Positions 15,140 to 25,500 of a stretch of 41,734 bases of DNA are shown piece after piece; position 1 is the first letter of the stretch; each line of letters opens with the position of its first letter. This DNA is from an uncultured Ruminiclostridium sp. (GTDB lineage: Bacteria > Bacillota > Clostridia > Oscillospirales > Ruminococcaceae): positions 1-41,734 of the forward strand of contig CAJUQV010000027.1 in NCBI GenBank assembly GCA_910588335.1, in the 5' to 3' direction. The translations under genes and the position numbers were made by a program. The notes under the pieces were generated by a model. The model did no database searches. It was not told the DNA's origin and was given only the letters and a program-made list of their open reading frames with translations.

Positions 15140-18100
15140 ATGAAAAGTGCTCTGCAAAAGAATACCGTCATTGAAATATTCAAGACAAAAAGCCGCTTTT
15201 TATCCATTTTTTCGATAGTGGCAATAGGAATAGCCTTTTTTGCGGGGGTAAACAATACCGCTCCGGATATGAAGAACTCCGCGGACAGCTATTATAAAAG
15301 ATCAAATCTGTCACATTACCGTCTGATATCCACCTTAGGCTTTACCGAGGAGGATGTGGCGGCTCTGAACGGTATTGACGGCGTTACGGTATATCCCGGC
15401 TATTTTACCGACGTGATGGTGAAAAACGGAGAAAACGACGAAATAGTCAGGGTTATGTCACTTTCGGAATACGGAAAAAATAACGAGGTTAACCGACTTG
15501 AACTGGCGGAAGGACGTTTTCCGGAAAAACCCGGCGAGTGTCTCGCCGACAGCGGTGGATTGGCCGCCGTACGGCACCCCGGCGATAAAATGATTCTTGT
15601 TTCAAGTGACCAAAACGACATAAAAGACACTGTCTCGGTTACCGAATATACGGTAGTCGGTACATTTGTTTCCCCTTCCTATATAGATATGTCGTCAAGA
15701 GGAAACACCACTGTCGGAAACGGCAATATTAGCAGCCTGATGTATATACCCGAGGAAAACTTCACTGTGGAAGTATATACCGAGCTGTATCTTACCGCCG
15801 ACAGCCTTGCGGCGCTCAAAGCCTATTCGCCCGAATACAACAGGGAAAACGAAAGGCTTACGCAAATACTGGAAGATATCGGTGAAAACAGGGAAATCGA
15901 AAGATACGACGAAATATTGAACGAGGCCAACGATGAAATCAGAAAAGCGGAAAACGAGCTGAACGAGGCGAAAGAAAAAGCGGAAAACGAGTTGGATAAA
16001 GCCAAAAAGGAATTGGACGACGCTCTAAAAGAGATAGAAGAAGGCGAAATGGAACTGGCCGAAGCGAAAAACAAGCTTGACGAGGCCAAACAGACTCTCA
16101 ACACCGCCCGCAAAGAGCTTGACGAAAACACCGCTCTTTATTACAAGGGCGCGGAGGAATTCAGCGACAGAATAAATAAAGCCAAGGTACAGCTTTCGGA
16201 ACAGCGCAGACAGCTTGATGAAAACTATAAAAAGTATCTGGAGGAACTGGAGCAGTATAACCTAAGCGTAAGACAATTCAGGGAAGCCGACTCAAAATAT
16301 AAGGAAGGCCTTGAAAAATACAACGAGGGCTATGGGTATTACAGTCTTCTGGACAGCTATTATAAAGATTACATCGATGTTTTTGATCTGGCGGCGGCGC
16401 TTGGCACGGAGCTTCCGGGAATAGAATATCGAGACCATATCGACCAGAGCGACAATAACGGGATAACCATAATAGTCCCTGATTATGTATTACAGGCCGT
16501 TCACGAGTTCACATACTCTCTCCCGTCAACCATAGAAGTAAGCATGGCATTGTCGCAGCTTGAAAGCACCAAAATGCAATTAGACACATCGGCGGAAGAA
16601 CTGAGCAAAGCAAACGCTGAGCTTACGGCTGCGGGCAAGCAGATAAACGCCGCCGGTGAAACATTTAAGGCGGGCTACGCGCAGCTTGAAGAGGCCGAGC
16701 GCACACTCGAAAACGAAAAAACCAACGGGCAGCGCACGCTTGACGACAACAAACTTCAGCTTGACAGTGCAGAAAAGGAATATCAGGAAGGCGTCAACGA
16801 TTATCGGCAGGGCGAAGTGGATTACGCAAAAGGCGTGGCCGAGCTTCAGGAAGGCCGGGACAAATACAACGACGGTCTTAAAGAATACGAAAAAGGAAAA
16901 ACGGAGGCTAAGAACAAAATAGCCGACGGCCAGCAGAAAATCAGAGACGCCAAGAGGGAGCTTCTGAATCTGGAAAATCCCACATGGTATGTATTTGACC
17001 GTGACGACAGCCCCGGCTACGCGGAGTACGGACAGAACGCGGAGCGCATAAACAATATCGCGTCGGTATTTCCGATTTTCTTTATCCTTGTTGCGGCGCT
17101 GGTGTGTCTCACCACAATGACCAGAATGGTGGAGGAGCAGCGGTCACAGATAGGCACCTTAAAAGCCTTGGGCTACACCAACGGACAAATAATTTACAAA
17201 TATATGTTCTATGCCTTAACCGCCACAATACTCGGAGGTCTTTTCGGAGCGGTGGCGGGACAAAAGCTGTTTCCTTTTGTTATAATAAAAGCATACGGAA
17301 TGCTCTACACCGTATCGGATCTGGTAATCCCAACGGACTGGATTTTAACCGTTCTCTGCATTTTGGCGTCTGCTGCGGCCGTAGCGCTTACGGTGTACTT
17401 TTCATGTAAATCGGAACTGTCGGAACAGCCCGCTCAGCTTATGCGCCCCAAAGCGCCGAGAGCAGGAAAAAATATACTTCTGGACAAATTGCCCCTCTGG
17501 AAAAAAGTTGGCTTTAACGGAAAGGTAACCGCCAGAAACCTGTTCAGATATAAAAGAAGAATGCTGATGACCATTGTGGGAATAGCGGGCTGTACCGCCC
17601 TTACTCTGGTGGGCTTCGCTTTGGAAGATTCCATAAGCGATATTATCGACAAACAATATAACGAGTTGGTGCTTTACGACGGATTTTTTGCCTACAACAG
17701 CGTGGACGATGGAGATACCGAACAGATACTGAACGTTACCGACAAAAACAACTGTGACACCGTAAAATATCTTCAAAAAAAGTTCTTTGTTTCGTCAGGC
17801 GACAAAACCGTAGACGCGTACCTGACGGTACCCGAAGACAAAGAAGAATTCCTTAAGCTTTTCATATTCAGAGATAGGAAAACGAAGGAAGAATTCGAGT
17901 TTTACGACGACCGTGTGCTGATTGATGAAAAGCTCTCCAAGCTTCTGGACACGGAAGCGGGCGAAGAAATAGAAATTTATCCGGAGGGAGAAGATAAACA
18001 CCGATTGGAGGTTTCGGCCTGTGTTGAAAATTACCCCAATCACTATGTCTATATGTCAAAAGAGCTGTATACGGAGCTTTTCGGAGAAGAACCGGAGTAC

Positions 18101-18655
18101 AATATAATGGCCTTTAAGGAACGGGAAGGCAATGTTTTGACGAATAAAACAGAGCAGGAACGCTTTTCAGCCGAGCTTCTGGCTACCAACGCGGTGCTTT
18201 CGGTTAATTTCAAGGACGGCCTTGTTAAAACCATGTCCTCTATGTTAAACGCTCTCAATTCGGTTATGGGAGTGCTTATTGTCAGCGCGGGAGCATTGGC
18301 GTTTGTGGTGCTTTACAACCTTATCAACATAAACATAACGGAACGTATAAGAGAAATAGCCACCCTTAAAGTAATGGGCTTTTACGACCTGGAGGTAGAC
18401 AACTATATTTTCAGGGAAACGCTTATACTGACCCTTATGGGAATTGCCGCAGGGCTGTTTGGAGGTACCTTCCTATCACAATTCATCATACAAACGGCGG
18501 AAATCGATCTTGTGATGTTCGGAAGAGAGATCAGCGGTATGAGCTATCTGTTCTCGGCTCTCATTACATTGGTTTTCAGTGTGATCGTAATATTCTATAT
18601 GCACAGGCATCTTAAGAAAGTGGATATGATTGAAGCGCTTAAGTCGGTTGAATAA
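15140..18655 (+). CDS. Giant FtsX-family ABC permease with extracellular coiled coil
   Basis: The 1171-residue permease has an N-terminal membrane helix (about residues 17-40), an extracellular region, and two long, strongly charged coiled-coil segments (about 254-398 and 471-614; many EAENEL, AKKELDDA and LEEAERTLE patterns). An FtsX domain with three helices follows (about 638-760), then a helix at about 805-830, a second extracellular domain, and a C-terminal FtsX domain (about 1035-1165, including RIREIATLKVMGFYD). Such permeases with coiled-coil stalks occur in Firmicutes and may act on the cell wall or on lipids; the substrate is unknown. ATG 15140 is chosen because AGAGG lies 9 nt upstream; the TTG at 15131 abuts it. 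It works with the ATPase upstream. Confidence 0.9.
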   Translation: MKSALQKNTVIEIFKTKSRFLSIFSIVAIGIAFFAGVNNTAPDMKNSADSYYKRSNLSHYRLISTLGFTEEDVAALNGIDGVTVYPGYFTDVMVKNGENDEIVRVMSLSEYGKNNEVNRLELAEGRFPEKPGECLADSGGLAAVRHPGDKMILVSSDQNDIKDTVSVTEYTVVGTFVSPSYIDMSSRGNTTVGNGNISSLMYIPEENFTVEVYTELYLTADSLAALKAYSPEYNRENERLTQILEDIGENREIERYDEILNEANDEIRKAENELNEAKEKAENELDKAKKELDDALKEIEEGEMELAEAKNKLDEAKQTLNTARKELDENTALYYKGAEEFSDRINKAKVQLSEQRRQLDENYKKYLEELEQYNLSVRQFREADSKYKEGLEKYNEGYGYYSLLDSYYKDYIDVFDLAAALGTELPGIEYRDHIDQSDNNGITIIVPDYVLQAVHEFTYSLPSTIEVSMALSQLESTKMQLDTSAEELSKANAELTAAGKQINAAGETFKAGYAQLEEAERTLENEKTNGQRTLDDNKLQLDSAEKEYQEGVNDYRQGEVDYAKGVAELQEGRDKYNDGLKEYEKGKTEAKNKIADGQQKIRDAKRELLNLENPTWYVFDRDDSPGYAEYGQNAERINNIASVFPIFFILVAALVCLTTMTRMVEEQRSQIGTLKALGYTNGQIIYKYMFYALTATILGGLFGAVAGQKLFPFVIIKAYGMLYTVSDLVIPTDWILTVLCILASAAAVALTVYFSCKSELSEQPAQLMRPKAPRAGKNILLDKLPLWKKVGFNGKVTARNLFRYKRRMLMTIVGIAGCTALTLVGFALEDSISDIIDKQYNELVLYDGFFAYNSVDDGDTEQILNVTDKNNCDTVKYLQKKFFVSSGDKTVDAYLTVPEDKEEFLKLFIFRDRKTKEEFEFYDDRVLIDEKLSKLLDTEAGEEIEIYPEGEDKHRLEVSACVENYPNHYVYMSKELYTELFGEEPEYNIMAFKEREGNVLTNKTEQERFSAELLATNAVLSVNFKDGLVKTMSSMLNALNSVMGVLIVSAGALAFVVLYNLININITERIREIATLKVMGFYDLEVDNYIFRETLILTLMGIAAGLFGGTFLSQFIIQTAEIDLVMFGREISGMSYLFSALITLVFSVIVIFYMHRHLKKVDMIEALKSVE

Positions 18656-18697
18656 AAAATAAAAATAAATCCGGGGTCTTAAAAAATATGCTCCTGT

Positions 18698-18767
18698 CGT
18701 TTTGGACAATCTGACGAAAAAGCTGACTGCGCGTCTGCACGACAATCTTTGTGCGGTGTTGCCTTAA
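18698..18767. mobile_element. MITE end fragment (solo right arm)
   Basis: This 70-bp segment matches the right 70 bp of the 180-bp MITE (14066-14135) with about 63 identical positions. It ends in the same terminal repeat, TTTGTGCGGTGTTGCCTTAA. The left arm is absent, so it is a decayed copy. It lies 42 bp after the permease stop. Confidence 0.8.
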
Positions 18768-18927
18768 GAAGAAATTTTTCTCAAAAGTTTAGGAGATTGG
18801 ATAACATCTTCTTAAAAATCACACCCCTTTTTTCGTCTTATTGTAACTTCCACCGCTTTTTCCACTGTGGAACTTACTTTTGGAATTTACGCAAAATAAA
18901 AAAACGTCATAATATTTACTTTTTCTC

Positions 18928-18956
18928 TTGACACCTTATAAAAAAAGTGATATAAT
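18928..18956 (+). promoter_or_regulatory. Consensus sigma-A promoter of rpmE
   Basis: TTGACA (18928-18933), a 17-bp spacer and TATAAT (18951-18956), an exact consensus match, as expected for a ribosomal protein gene. The bases 18768-18927 hold no gene. Confidence 0.9.
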
Positions 18957-18969
18957 ATTTTTGCGTAAA

Positions 18970-19012
18970 ATCCCCCACGGGTTGCTCCCCGTGAGGCTGA
19001 GAATAAAAAGAA
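18970..19012 (+). promoter_or_regulatory. rpmE leader hairpin, possible L31 autoregulatory element
   Basis: The leader carries the hairpin CACGGG-loop-CCCGTG followed by AGG, upstream of the AAGGCGGTG ribosome binding site. Leaders of L31 genes often bind the L31 protein. That this one does so is an inference. Confidence 0.4.
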
Positions 19013-19026
19013 AAGGCGGTGACATT

Positions 19027-19230
19027 ATGAAAGACGGTATCCATCCCGATTACAAGCCCACTACCATTAAGTGCGCCTGCGGCAACGTAATCGAAACTCG
19101 TTCTACCAAAAAGGATATCAAGGTAGAAATCTGTTCCAAGTGCCACCCTTTCTTCACGGGTAAGCAGAAGCTTGTCGACAGCGGCGGACGCGTTGATAAG
19201 TTCAACAAGAAATTCGGCTTGAAGAAGTAA
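19027..19230 (+). CDS. rpmE: 50S ribosomal protein L31, zinc-binding type
   Basis: The 67-residue protein begins MKDGIHPDYKPTTIKCACGN and ends DKFNKKFGLKK. The four Cys ligands of the zinc-containing form are present (CAC at residues 16-18 and CSKC at about 37-40). This form acts as a zinc store that can be replaced by the Cys-less form under zinc starvation. The start is the ATG after AAGGCGGTGACATT. A consensus promoter and a terminator (19237-19269) make it a single-gene unit. Confidence 0.96.
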   Translation: MKDGIHPDYKPTTIKCACGNVIETRSTKKDIKVEICSKCHPFFTGKQKLVDSGGRVDKFNKKFGLKK

Positions 19231-19236
19231 GGTCAG

Positions 19237-19269
19237 AATCCCTCCCGATTTATATCCGGAGGGATTTTT
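19237..19269 (+). terminator. Terminator of rpmE
   Basis: The stem AATCCCTCC / GGAGGGATT is followed by TTTTTG. It lies 7 bp after the rpmE stop. Confidence 0.9.
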
Positions 19270-19308
19270 GTTATATACATGGTACTTTCTGGATAAAAGG
19301 AGTTTATT

Positions 19309-22300
19309 TTGAGCACAAAGATTTTTTTCGGGGAAGCGGGTACGGGAAAAACCACGTCAATGTTCCATAAAATAAAGGAGCTTGCAATAAAGGGGAAGGA
19401 GTGCGTTCTCTTCGTCCCCGAACAGTTTTCCTTCGATACGGAGCGCAGAGCCTATTTTTCCGTAGGGGCGGAAAACATAAGACACGTCAGCGTAACGGGC
19501 TTTTCCAAACTTTCAAGAGCCATATTGAAGGAATTCAGGCAGGCCAAGCCGGTGGCCGACAACGCGGTGAAGCTTATTACGATGTGGCTGGCTGTGGAAA
19601 AGCTGAAGGGCAATTTTCTTTATTTTGACAAAAACGCCAACTCTCCCGCTTTCTGCGGCGTACTGCTCAAAACGGTGGCGGCGCTCAGAAACGGGGGGAT
19701 TTCCCCCAATGAGCTGAACCGTTTTCTGACTGCGGAAAACGTTCTCGACGAAGAGCTGACGGATAAGACAGGCGACATTCTTGCCGTTTATTCCGAATAC
19801 GACCGTATGCTTACGGAAAATCTCGACGATAAACTGGACGATGTGTCAAGAGCGGCGGTTCTGGCGGAAAAACATGATTATTTTTCGGGCAAATATCTTT
19901 TTTTTGACAACTTCGACACCTTCTCCGAGGTTCAGAAAAAAATGCTGGAGACGGCGCTGAGACAGTGCGAAGAGAGCGTGTTCTGCTTTACTTCGGACAA
20001 GCCCGACAGCAGCAAAAGAGAGTTTTTGTGCGTAAGCAGAACCATATCACAGGTAAAGGCCATTGCTCCCGATTACGAGGAAAGAGAATTTTCCATACCG
20101 TACAGGGCGATGGGAAGGGACAAGCCCTCGGCAGAGCTGTATTCCGCCAAGGATACATACGAGGAGGCAAGGCTTATAGCCGCGAAAATTCACCATGCGG
20201 TAAGAGACGAGGGTTTCAGGTACAGGGACTTTTTGGTGCTAACCCCCGACAGGGAAAAGGAACCGATAATTTCCTCCGCTCTGCGTCTCGGAGGTATACC
20301 GGTATTCAGCGACTTTCCCAGACCCATGACCGAAAAACCGGTTATCGGATTCGTGCTTCGTATTTTCCGGAGTCTTGAACTGGACACCGAGGAATTGCTT
20401 AAGCTTACGGAAAGCGGATTTAAGCGGATACGGGATTTCAAGCAGCCGGAAAGAGGAGTAAGACTTATGTTCCAAAGCGAGGTCTACCGCCTGAGGCTTG
20501 CCGCGGAGCAATACAGCTTAAGGGCGGAGGATTGGACAAAAGACTGGAGCGAAGGGATCGAGCCGAGAAAAAACCTTAATCCGTTGGAAAATATACGAAG
20601 GGGAATTGTGGAACCGCTGGTCAAGCTGAGGGAAGAGCTTGAGTCCGCCGAAAACGGAAATGAAATGTCTAAAGTGTTCATGAATTACCTTTTCGACAGC
20701 GAAAATATACGCTCCACCTTTATCGCCCGTTCCAAGGCGGGGCAGGGCGGAGAGACCGATACGATTGAAACGGACGAAGCTGAGGCCGAGGAATACGGCA
20801 GAATATGGGACGCGCTGAGCGAAGCGCTTACTTCCGCAGCCTATGGCCTGAAAAACACACGAATCGGTTACAAGCAGTACGGAGAGCTTTTGGAACAGAT
20901 TCTTTCGGGAATAAACTTAGCCAATCCACCCGCCGTATTGGACAGCGTTACGGTAGGAGACACGGAGCGTACCAGAAAATCCGAACCTAAAACGGTGTTT
21001 ATAGCGGGAGTAAACGAAGGAGCGATGCCGAGAGAAAGCAAGCTTCAAAGCGCTTTCTCCTATTTTGAACGGGAAAAGCTGTCTGAAAGCGGTCTCCCTC
21101 TTTACGACAGCGGCTTAAACAGGTGGTCGAAGGAATACTATTTCGCCTACCGCGCCATGAACCTTTACGGAAAAAGGCTGATTCTTTCTTACAGCGCTCA
21201 GGCGCCGGACGGAAAGGAGCTTGAAAAGGCCGCCATATTAAAGGAAACCGGTCTTAAGCCAATACCTGCTGACGAGCTGCCCGACGAATATTTCTTAAAC
21301 ACCGAGGAGGACGTGAAACGAGCCTTGGCGGAAAGCTCTGAGCCGAAGCTTTCCGATATGCTGGAAAATATTCTTAACGAGGTGCGCAAAGAAAGAGCGG
21401 GGAGCGATTTCAGGGAAAAGCTAGCCGACAGCGAAGCGCTGCTTTCGGGCGGAAGGCATTTTTCTCTTTCCCCCGAAACGGCAAAGGCGCTTCTTAACTG
21501 CGCCGAATACTCACCCACAAGACTGGAATCCGCCTTCTCCTGCCCCCTTATGTATTTCTTTAAATACGGTCTTTTTATAAGAGAGCCGGAATCAAACGAT
21601 CCGGAGGCTCTCAACAACTTGGGATCGGCGGTACACGACATTTTAAAAACCGCCCTTTCCGCCCACGGGGACATTGCAGGCAAAACATGGGAGGAGATTG
21701 ACCTTATAGCGGAAGAGGCGATTTCCGACTCATTGAAACGCGCCACAGAAAAAGACCCCACCTTTCCGCAAAAAACCGAAGCAGTATACAAAAGCCTTTT
21801 CGGAAGAATCAGGGGCATTCTCAGACAAATAAGTCTCGATTTTAAAGCCACGGGATTTGCTCCCATAGAATTTGAACGCAGGGTAAGCTATATTATAAAT
21901 GATCCGGAATTTCCGGAGGGACATATTACGATAGAAGGCAGCGCCGACAGGATAGACGCAGTTGCGAAGGAGAAGGAAAACGATTCAGACGCTCTTGAAA
22001 GCTACATAAGAATATGCGATTACAAAAGCTCCGAAAAAAGTTTTACGCTTGACGGAATCGCGGGAGGCAAAAATCTTCAGCCGCTTTTGTACTTATTCGG
22101 AAAGTGCGGAGAGGAAAAAAACCTTATTCCGGGCGCGGCGTGCTATTCCTCCATAGGCGGACTTTCCGCCCTTAAGACCGAAACCTCTCTCCCTCCCGAC
22201 CCCGACGAGCTTCTGAACGAGTGGTACGGCAAGCACGCCGTCCACGGCGGATCCCTTTCACAAGAGGTCGCGGAAAAGACCGCGCTTACTAAAGCGGCGG

Positions 22301-22542
22301 CGGGAAAACGAAACGGGACGGATATATCGTTAGGCGACGCGGAACAGCTTAAAAAGCATATTGACAATGAAATTATCCTGCCGAAGCTCAAGGAAATTAT
22401 TACGGGAAATATCGAAGCCCTGCCTCTGGAGCACGAAGGCGCACTGCCCTGTCCGTTCTGCGGATTCAGATCGGTCTGCGGTAATAGGGAGTTTAACGTC
22501 GTTTCCTCTGAGGGAATGTGGGAAGAAAAAAATAAAAGGTGA
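19309..22542 (+). CDS. addB: ATP-dependent helicase/nuclease subunit B (AddB)
   Basis: AddB pairs with AddA to resect double-strand breaks for RecA; AddB recognises Chi and cuts one strand. The 1077-residue protein has Walker A GEAGTGKTT at residues 8-16. The C-terminal RecB-like nuclease shows GSAVHDIL (about 770), EGSADRID (about 877) and CDYKSS (about 903). The Fe-S cluster cysteines are visible as FSCPLMYF (about 745) and the C-terminal CPFCGFRSVCG. The start is TTG 19309 with AAGGAG 6 nt upstream; no ATG fits. It sits directly upstream of addA, whose start follows its stop by 5 bp. Confidence 0.94.
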   Translation: MSTKIFFGEAGTGKTTSMFHKIKELAIKGKECVLFVPEQFSFDTERRAYFSVGAENIRHVSVTGFSKLSRAILKEFRQAKPVADNAVKLITMWLAVEKLKGNFLYFDKNANSPAFCGVLLKTVAALRNGGISPNELNRFLTAENVLDEELTDKTGDILAVYSEYDRMLTENLDDKLDDVSRAAVLAEKHDYFSGKYLFFDNFDTFSEVQKKMLETALRQCEESVFCFTSDKPDSSKREFLCVSRTISQVKAIAPDYEEREFSIPYRAMGRDKPSAELYSAKDTYEEARLIAAKIHHAVRDEGFRYRDFLVLTPDREKEPIISSALRLGGIPVFSDFPRPMTEKPVIGFVLRIFRSLELDTEELLKLTESGFKRIRDFKQPERGVRLMFQSEVYRLRLAAEQYSLRAEDWTKDWSEGIEPRKNLNPLENIRRGIVEPLVKLREELESAENGNEMSKVFMNYLFDSENIRSTFIARSKAGQGGETDTIETDEAEAEEYGRIWDALSEALTSAAYGLKNTRIGYKQYGELLEQILSGINLANPPAVLDSVTVGDTERTRKSEPKTVFIAGVNEGAMPRESKLQSAFSYFEREKLSESGLPLYDSGLNRWSKEYYFAYRAMNLYGKRLILSYSAQAPDGKELEKAAILKETGLKPIPADELPDEYFLNTEEDVKRALAESSEPKLSDMLENILNEVRKERAGSDFREKLADSEALLSGGRHFSLSPETAKALLNCAEYSPTRLESAFSCPLMYFFKYGLFIREPESNDPEALNNLGSAVHDILKTALSAHGDIAGKTWEEIDLIAEEAISDSLKRATEKDPTFPQKTEAVYKSLFGRIRGILRQISLDFKATGFAPIEFERRVSYIINDPEFPEGHITIEGSADRIDAVAKEKENDSDALESYIRICDYKSSEKSFTLDGIAGGKNLQPLLYLFGKCGEEKNLIPGAACYSSIGGLSALKTETSLPPDPDELLNEWYGKHAVHGGSLSQEVAEKTALTKAAAGKRNGTDISLGDAEQLKKHIDNEIILPKLKEIITGNIEALPLEHEGALPCPFCGFRSVCGNREFNVVSSEGMWEEKNKR

Positions 22543-22547
22543 TAAGC

Positions 22548-25500
22548 ATGACAGAACTTACACAAGAGCAAAAAAAAGCCATAGATTACGATCTTTCGGC
22601 GCCCGCCTGCGTATCCGCGTCGGCGGGAAGCGGAAAAACCTTTGTGTTGGTCGAGCATATAGCAAAGCTTATTTCGGACGAAAAAAAGTCTGTTCCCGCC
22701 GACAGGCTTGCTGCGGTCACATTTACGGAAAAAGCGGCCGCCGAGCTGAAACAAAGGCTTTCCCAAAGGGTGGAATCCCTTATGGAAAAAGCGCCTTACA
22801 ACGAATTTTTAAGGGAGCAGCTGGTAAGACTTTCCTCCGCGCGTATTTCCACCATAAGCAGCTTCTGCCTGTCCCTTGTAAGAGACAACATAAGACTGCT
22901 GCCCGACATAGACGAGGGCTTTAAGGTATGCGATCCCACAAGGGCGGACATTCTTTCGGAAAAAGCGACAGAAAAAACCTTCGAGCATATTTACATCTCC
23001 TATTCCGAAGCGAAGAGAAAAACGCTCTTTAAAAAACTGGGCAGGAAAGAAAATATAATTTTTTCCGTAAAAAGGCTGCATTCCTTCCTGTCCGACATTC
23101 CCGATCCCGACAGCTGGAAGGCGGAGCAGGAAAGTGTTTTCGGCGACGCCAAAAAATATTTCGACAAATACGTGAGAGAATTTGCCGAAGTGATTCCCAA
23201 AGATCTTAAAACGCTTTCGGAGCTTTGCCAAAGTGCGGCTGAGGAGCTTCCCTCCGACGGGTCTGCCTCCTCTGAAAGCTTCAGAAGCTTTTTCGGCTTT
23301 ATTGCCCAACGTTCCGAGACCGCCCAAGCCGCCCTTGAAAGCTCCGATTTCAAGGAGGCGTATCTGGCGGTAAAAGAAGCTTATCCCGGAACTTCTCCCG
23401 CAGCGAGAAGCAAGGCGCTTAAGGAGGGCGGCTTTAAGGAAAAAAAGGAAGAGATAGCATCGCTGTACGAAAAATGCGCCCTTAGACTTTCAGCGGCCGC
23501 CAATTACAAAAGCGACGCAGCGGAAACAAAAATCGCCTTCGGACTTCTCATGGAAGTGACCGAGCTGTATGAAAAGGAGTACGAAAGGATTAAAAGAGCG
23601 GAAGGAGTGTTGGATTTTTCCGACCTTGAAAAAAATGCCCTTAAGGCGGTAAAGCAGGGCGGCGGAAAAGGAATGTTCGATTGTATAATCGTGGACGAAT
23701 TTCAGGACAGCAACGATATACAGTACGAAATATTCCGAACGCTTTCAGGGGGAGATAAAAACCTCTACTTTGTCGGCGACGTGAAGCAGTGCATTTACGC
23801 TTACCGCAGCGCAAACCCCAAAATATTCGCAGGGCTTATCAAAAACCCCGTGTATAACAGTCTTGAACTTAACACCAACTTTCGAAGCAGCGAAAACGTT
23901 ATTGACGCCGTGAACGCCGTTTTCGGCGGAGCAGAGCTTCCCCATGCCTTTTCCGAAGGGTGCCCGTGGGAGGATATGAAAGCGGGGCGCGGGATAAAAT
24001 CCGAGGATAAGAACATCGCGGAATTTATTACCATAAACGTTTTGCGTGGAGGAAAAAGCGAGGCAAACCAATGCCGCGAGGAAAAATACGTTGCGAAGCG
24101 GATAATACAGATGGTAAACGAAGGATTTACCGTACACGAAAGGGGTAAATGGGAAAGAAAATGCGGATTCGGGGATTTTGCCGTGCTTTTGCGCACCAAC
24201 AGGGACTGTGTGGAATTTCGGAAGGTATTTGAGGAGTACGGCATTCCGTGTGTTTCCGAAGGGGAAAGGCACTTTACCGACCTTACCGAAACGGAACTCG
24301 CTTTAGCCATAGTCAGCGCCGCGCTTCGTCCCAACAACGACGCCGAGACCGCCAAGGCGCTGATGTCACCGATATACGGGTTTACCGCCGAGGATATGGC
24401 TAAGCTGAGACTGGCGGGAAAAGCGCCGTCAAGCCTGTACTCCAACATACCCAAGCTTATTTCCTCAAAGGATAAAAAAATATCCGAAAAAGCGGCAAAA
24501 TTTGACTCGGATATGAAGCTCTTGCGAAAAACCGCCTCAAACAGCGTGACCTACGACCTTATTCAGAAAATTTACGAAATCACCATGCTGCCGCTTATAA
24601 TGAGAGCCGGGTACAGCGGGAGGGAAAGAGAGGAGAACCTTAAGCTGCTTCTTCACTACGCGAAAGGCAACCCCGTTCCCGCCGAATTTCTTGCCTTTAT
24701 GAAAAAAATCAGCAGGAGCAAGTTGGAGATGGAGCAGGCGACGGTCAAGGAACGGGAGGAAAACTCGGTAAAGCTTATGACCGTACATAAATCCAAGGGT
24801 CTTCAATTCCCTGTGGTTTTTGTCTCGGGCATCAATAAAAAACCCAATAAAACCGACACCTACAAAGATTTTATTTTTGACTCCGAAAAAGGGTTGGGAG
24901 CGTTGGTGTGCGACTACGAGACGGGAATAAGAGCCGAAACCGCCTCTCACCGCGCGCTGGAAAAGGATTACTCCGACAGGTCATCGGGAGAGGGACTGCG
25001 CCTTTTTTATGTGGCGCTGACAAGAGCGGAGGAAAAGCTTATTATTACCGCCAAAAACAAACCGAAAGCGAATAAGGGCAAGGGAGAAAACGGAGTGGAC
25101 GAAAGCTCGAACGTTTTTGCCGGCCCCGAAAACTACTTCGCTTTCATGACCGACAGATTACCTCAGACAAAAGAAAAAATAAAGGTCGTAAGAATACCCA
25201 CGGACGAGGACGTTTCCCCCGCGGGTGCGGCGGCGCAAGCGCCCCGCGAAGCCGTTCTGCCCGACGCGGACAAGCTGAGGAAAAACCTTCTCTATAAATA
25301 TCCCTACGAAAAAGCCACCGTAACCCCCGCCAAATTCACAGCCACCGCCTTGGGCGTTTCCCCGGAAAGCGGAGGCACAAGCGGAGAGGATAATATTACC
25401 TCCGCATTCTACACCGGAACCCCGCTGTTTATGAAGGATGGAGCGCCAATCAGCGGAAAGGAGCTGGGGGATATCTATCACTGCGTTATGGAGCACATCG

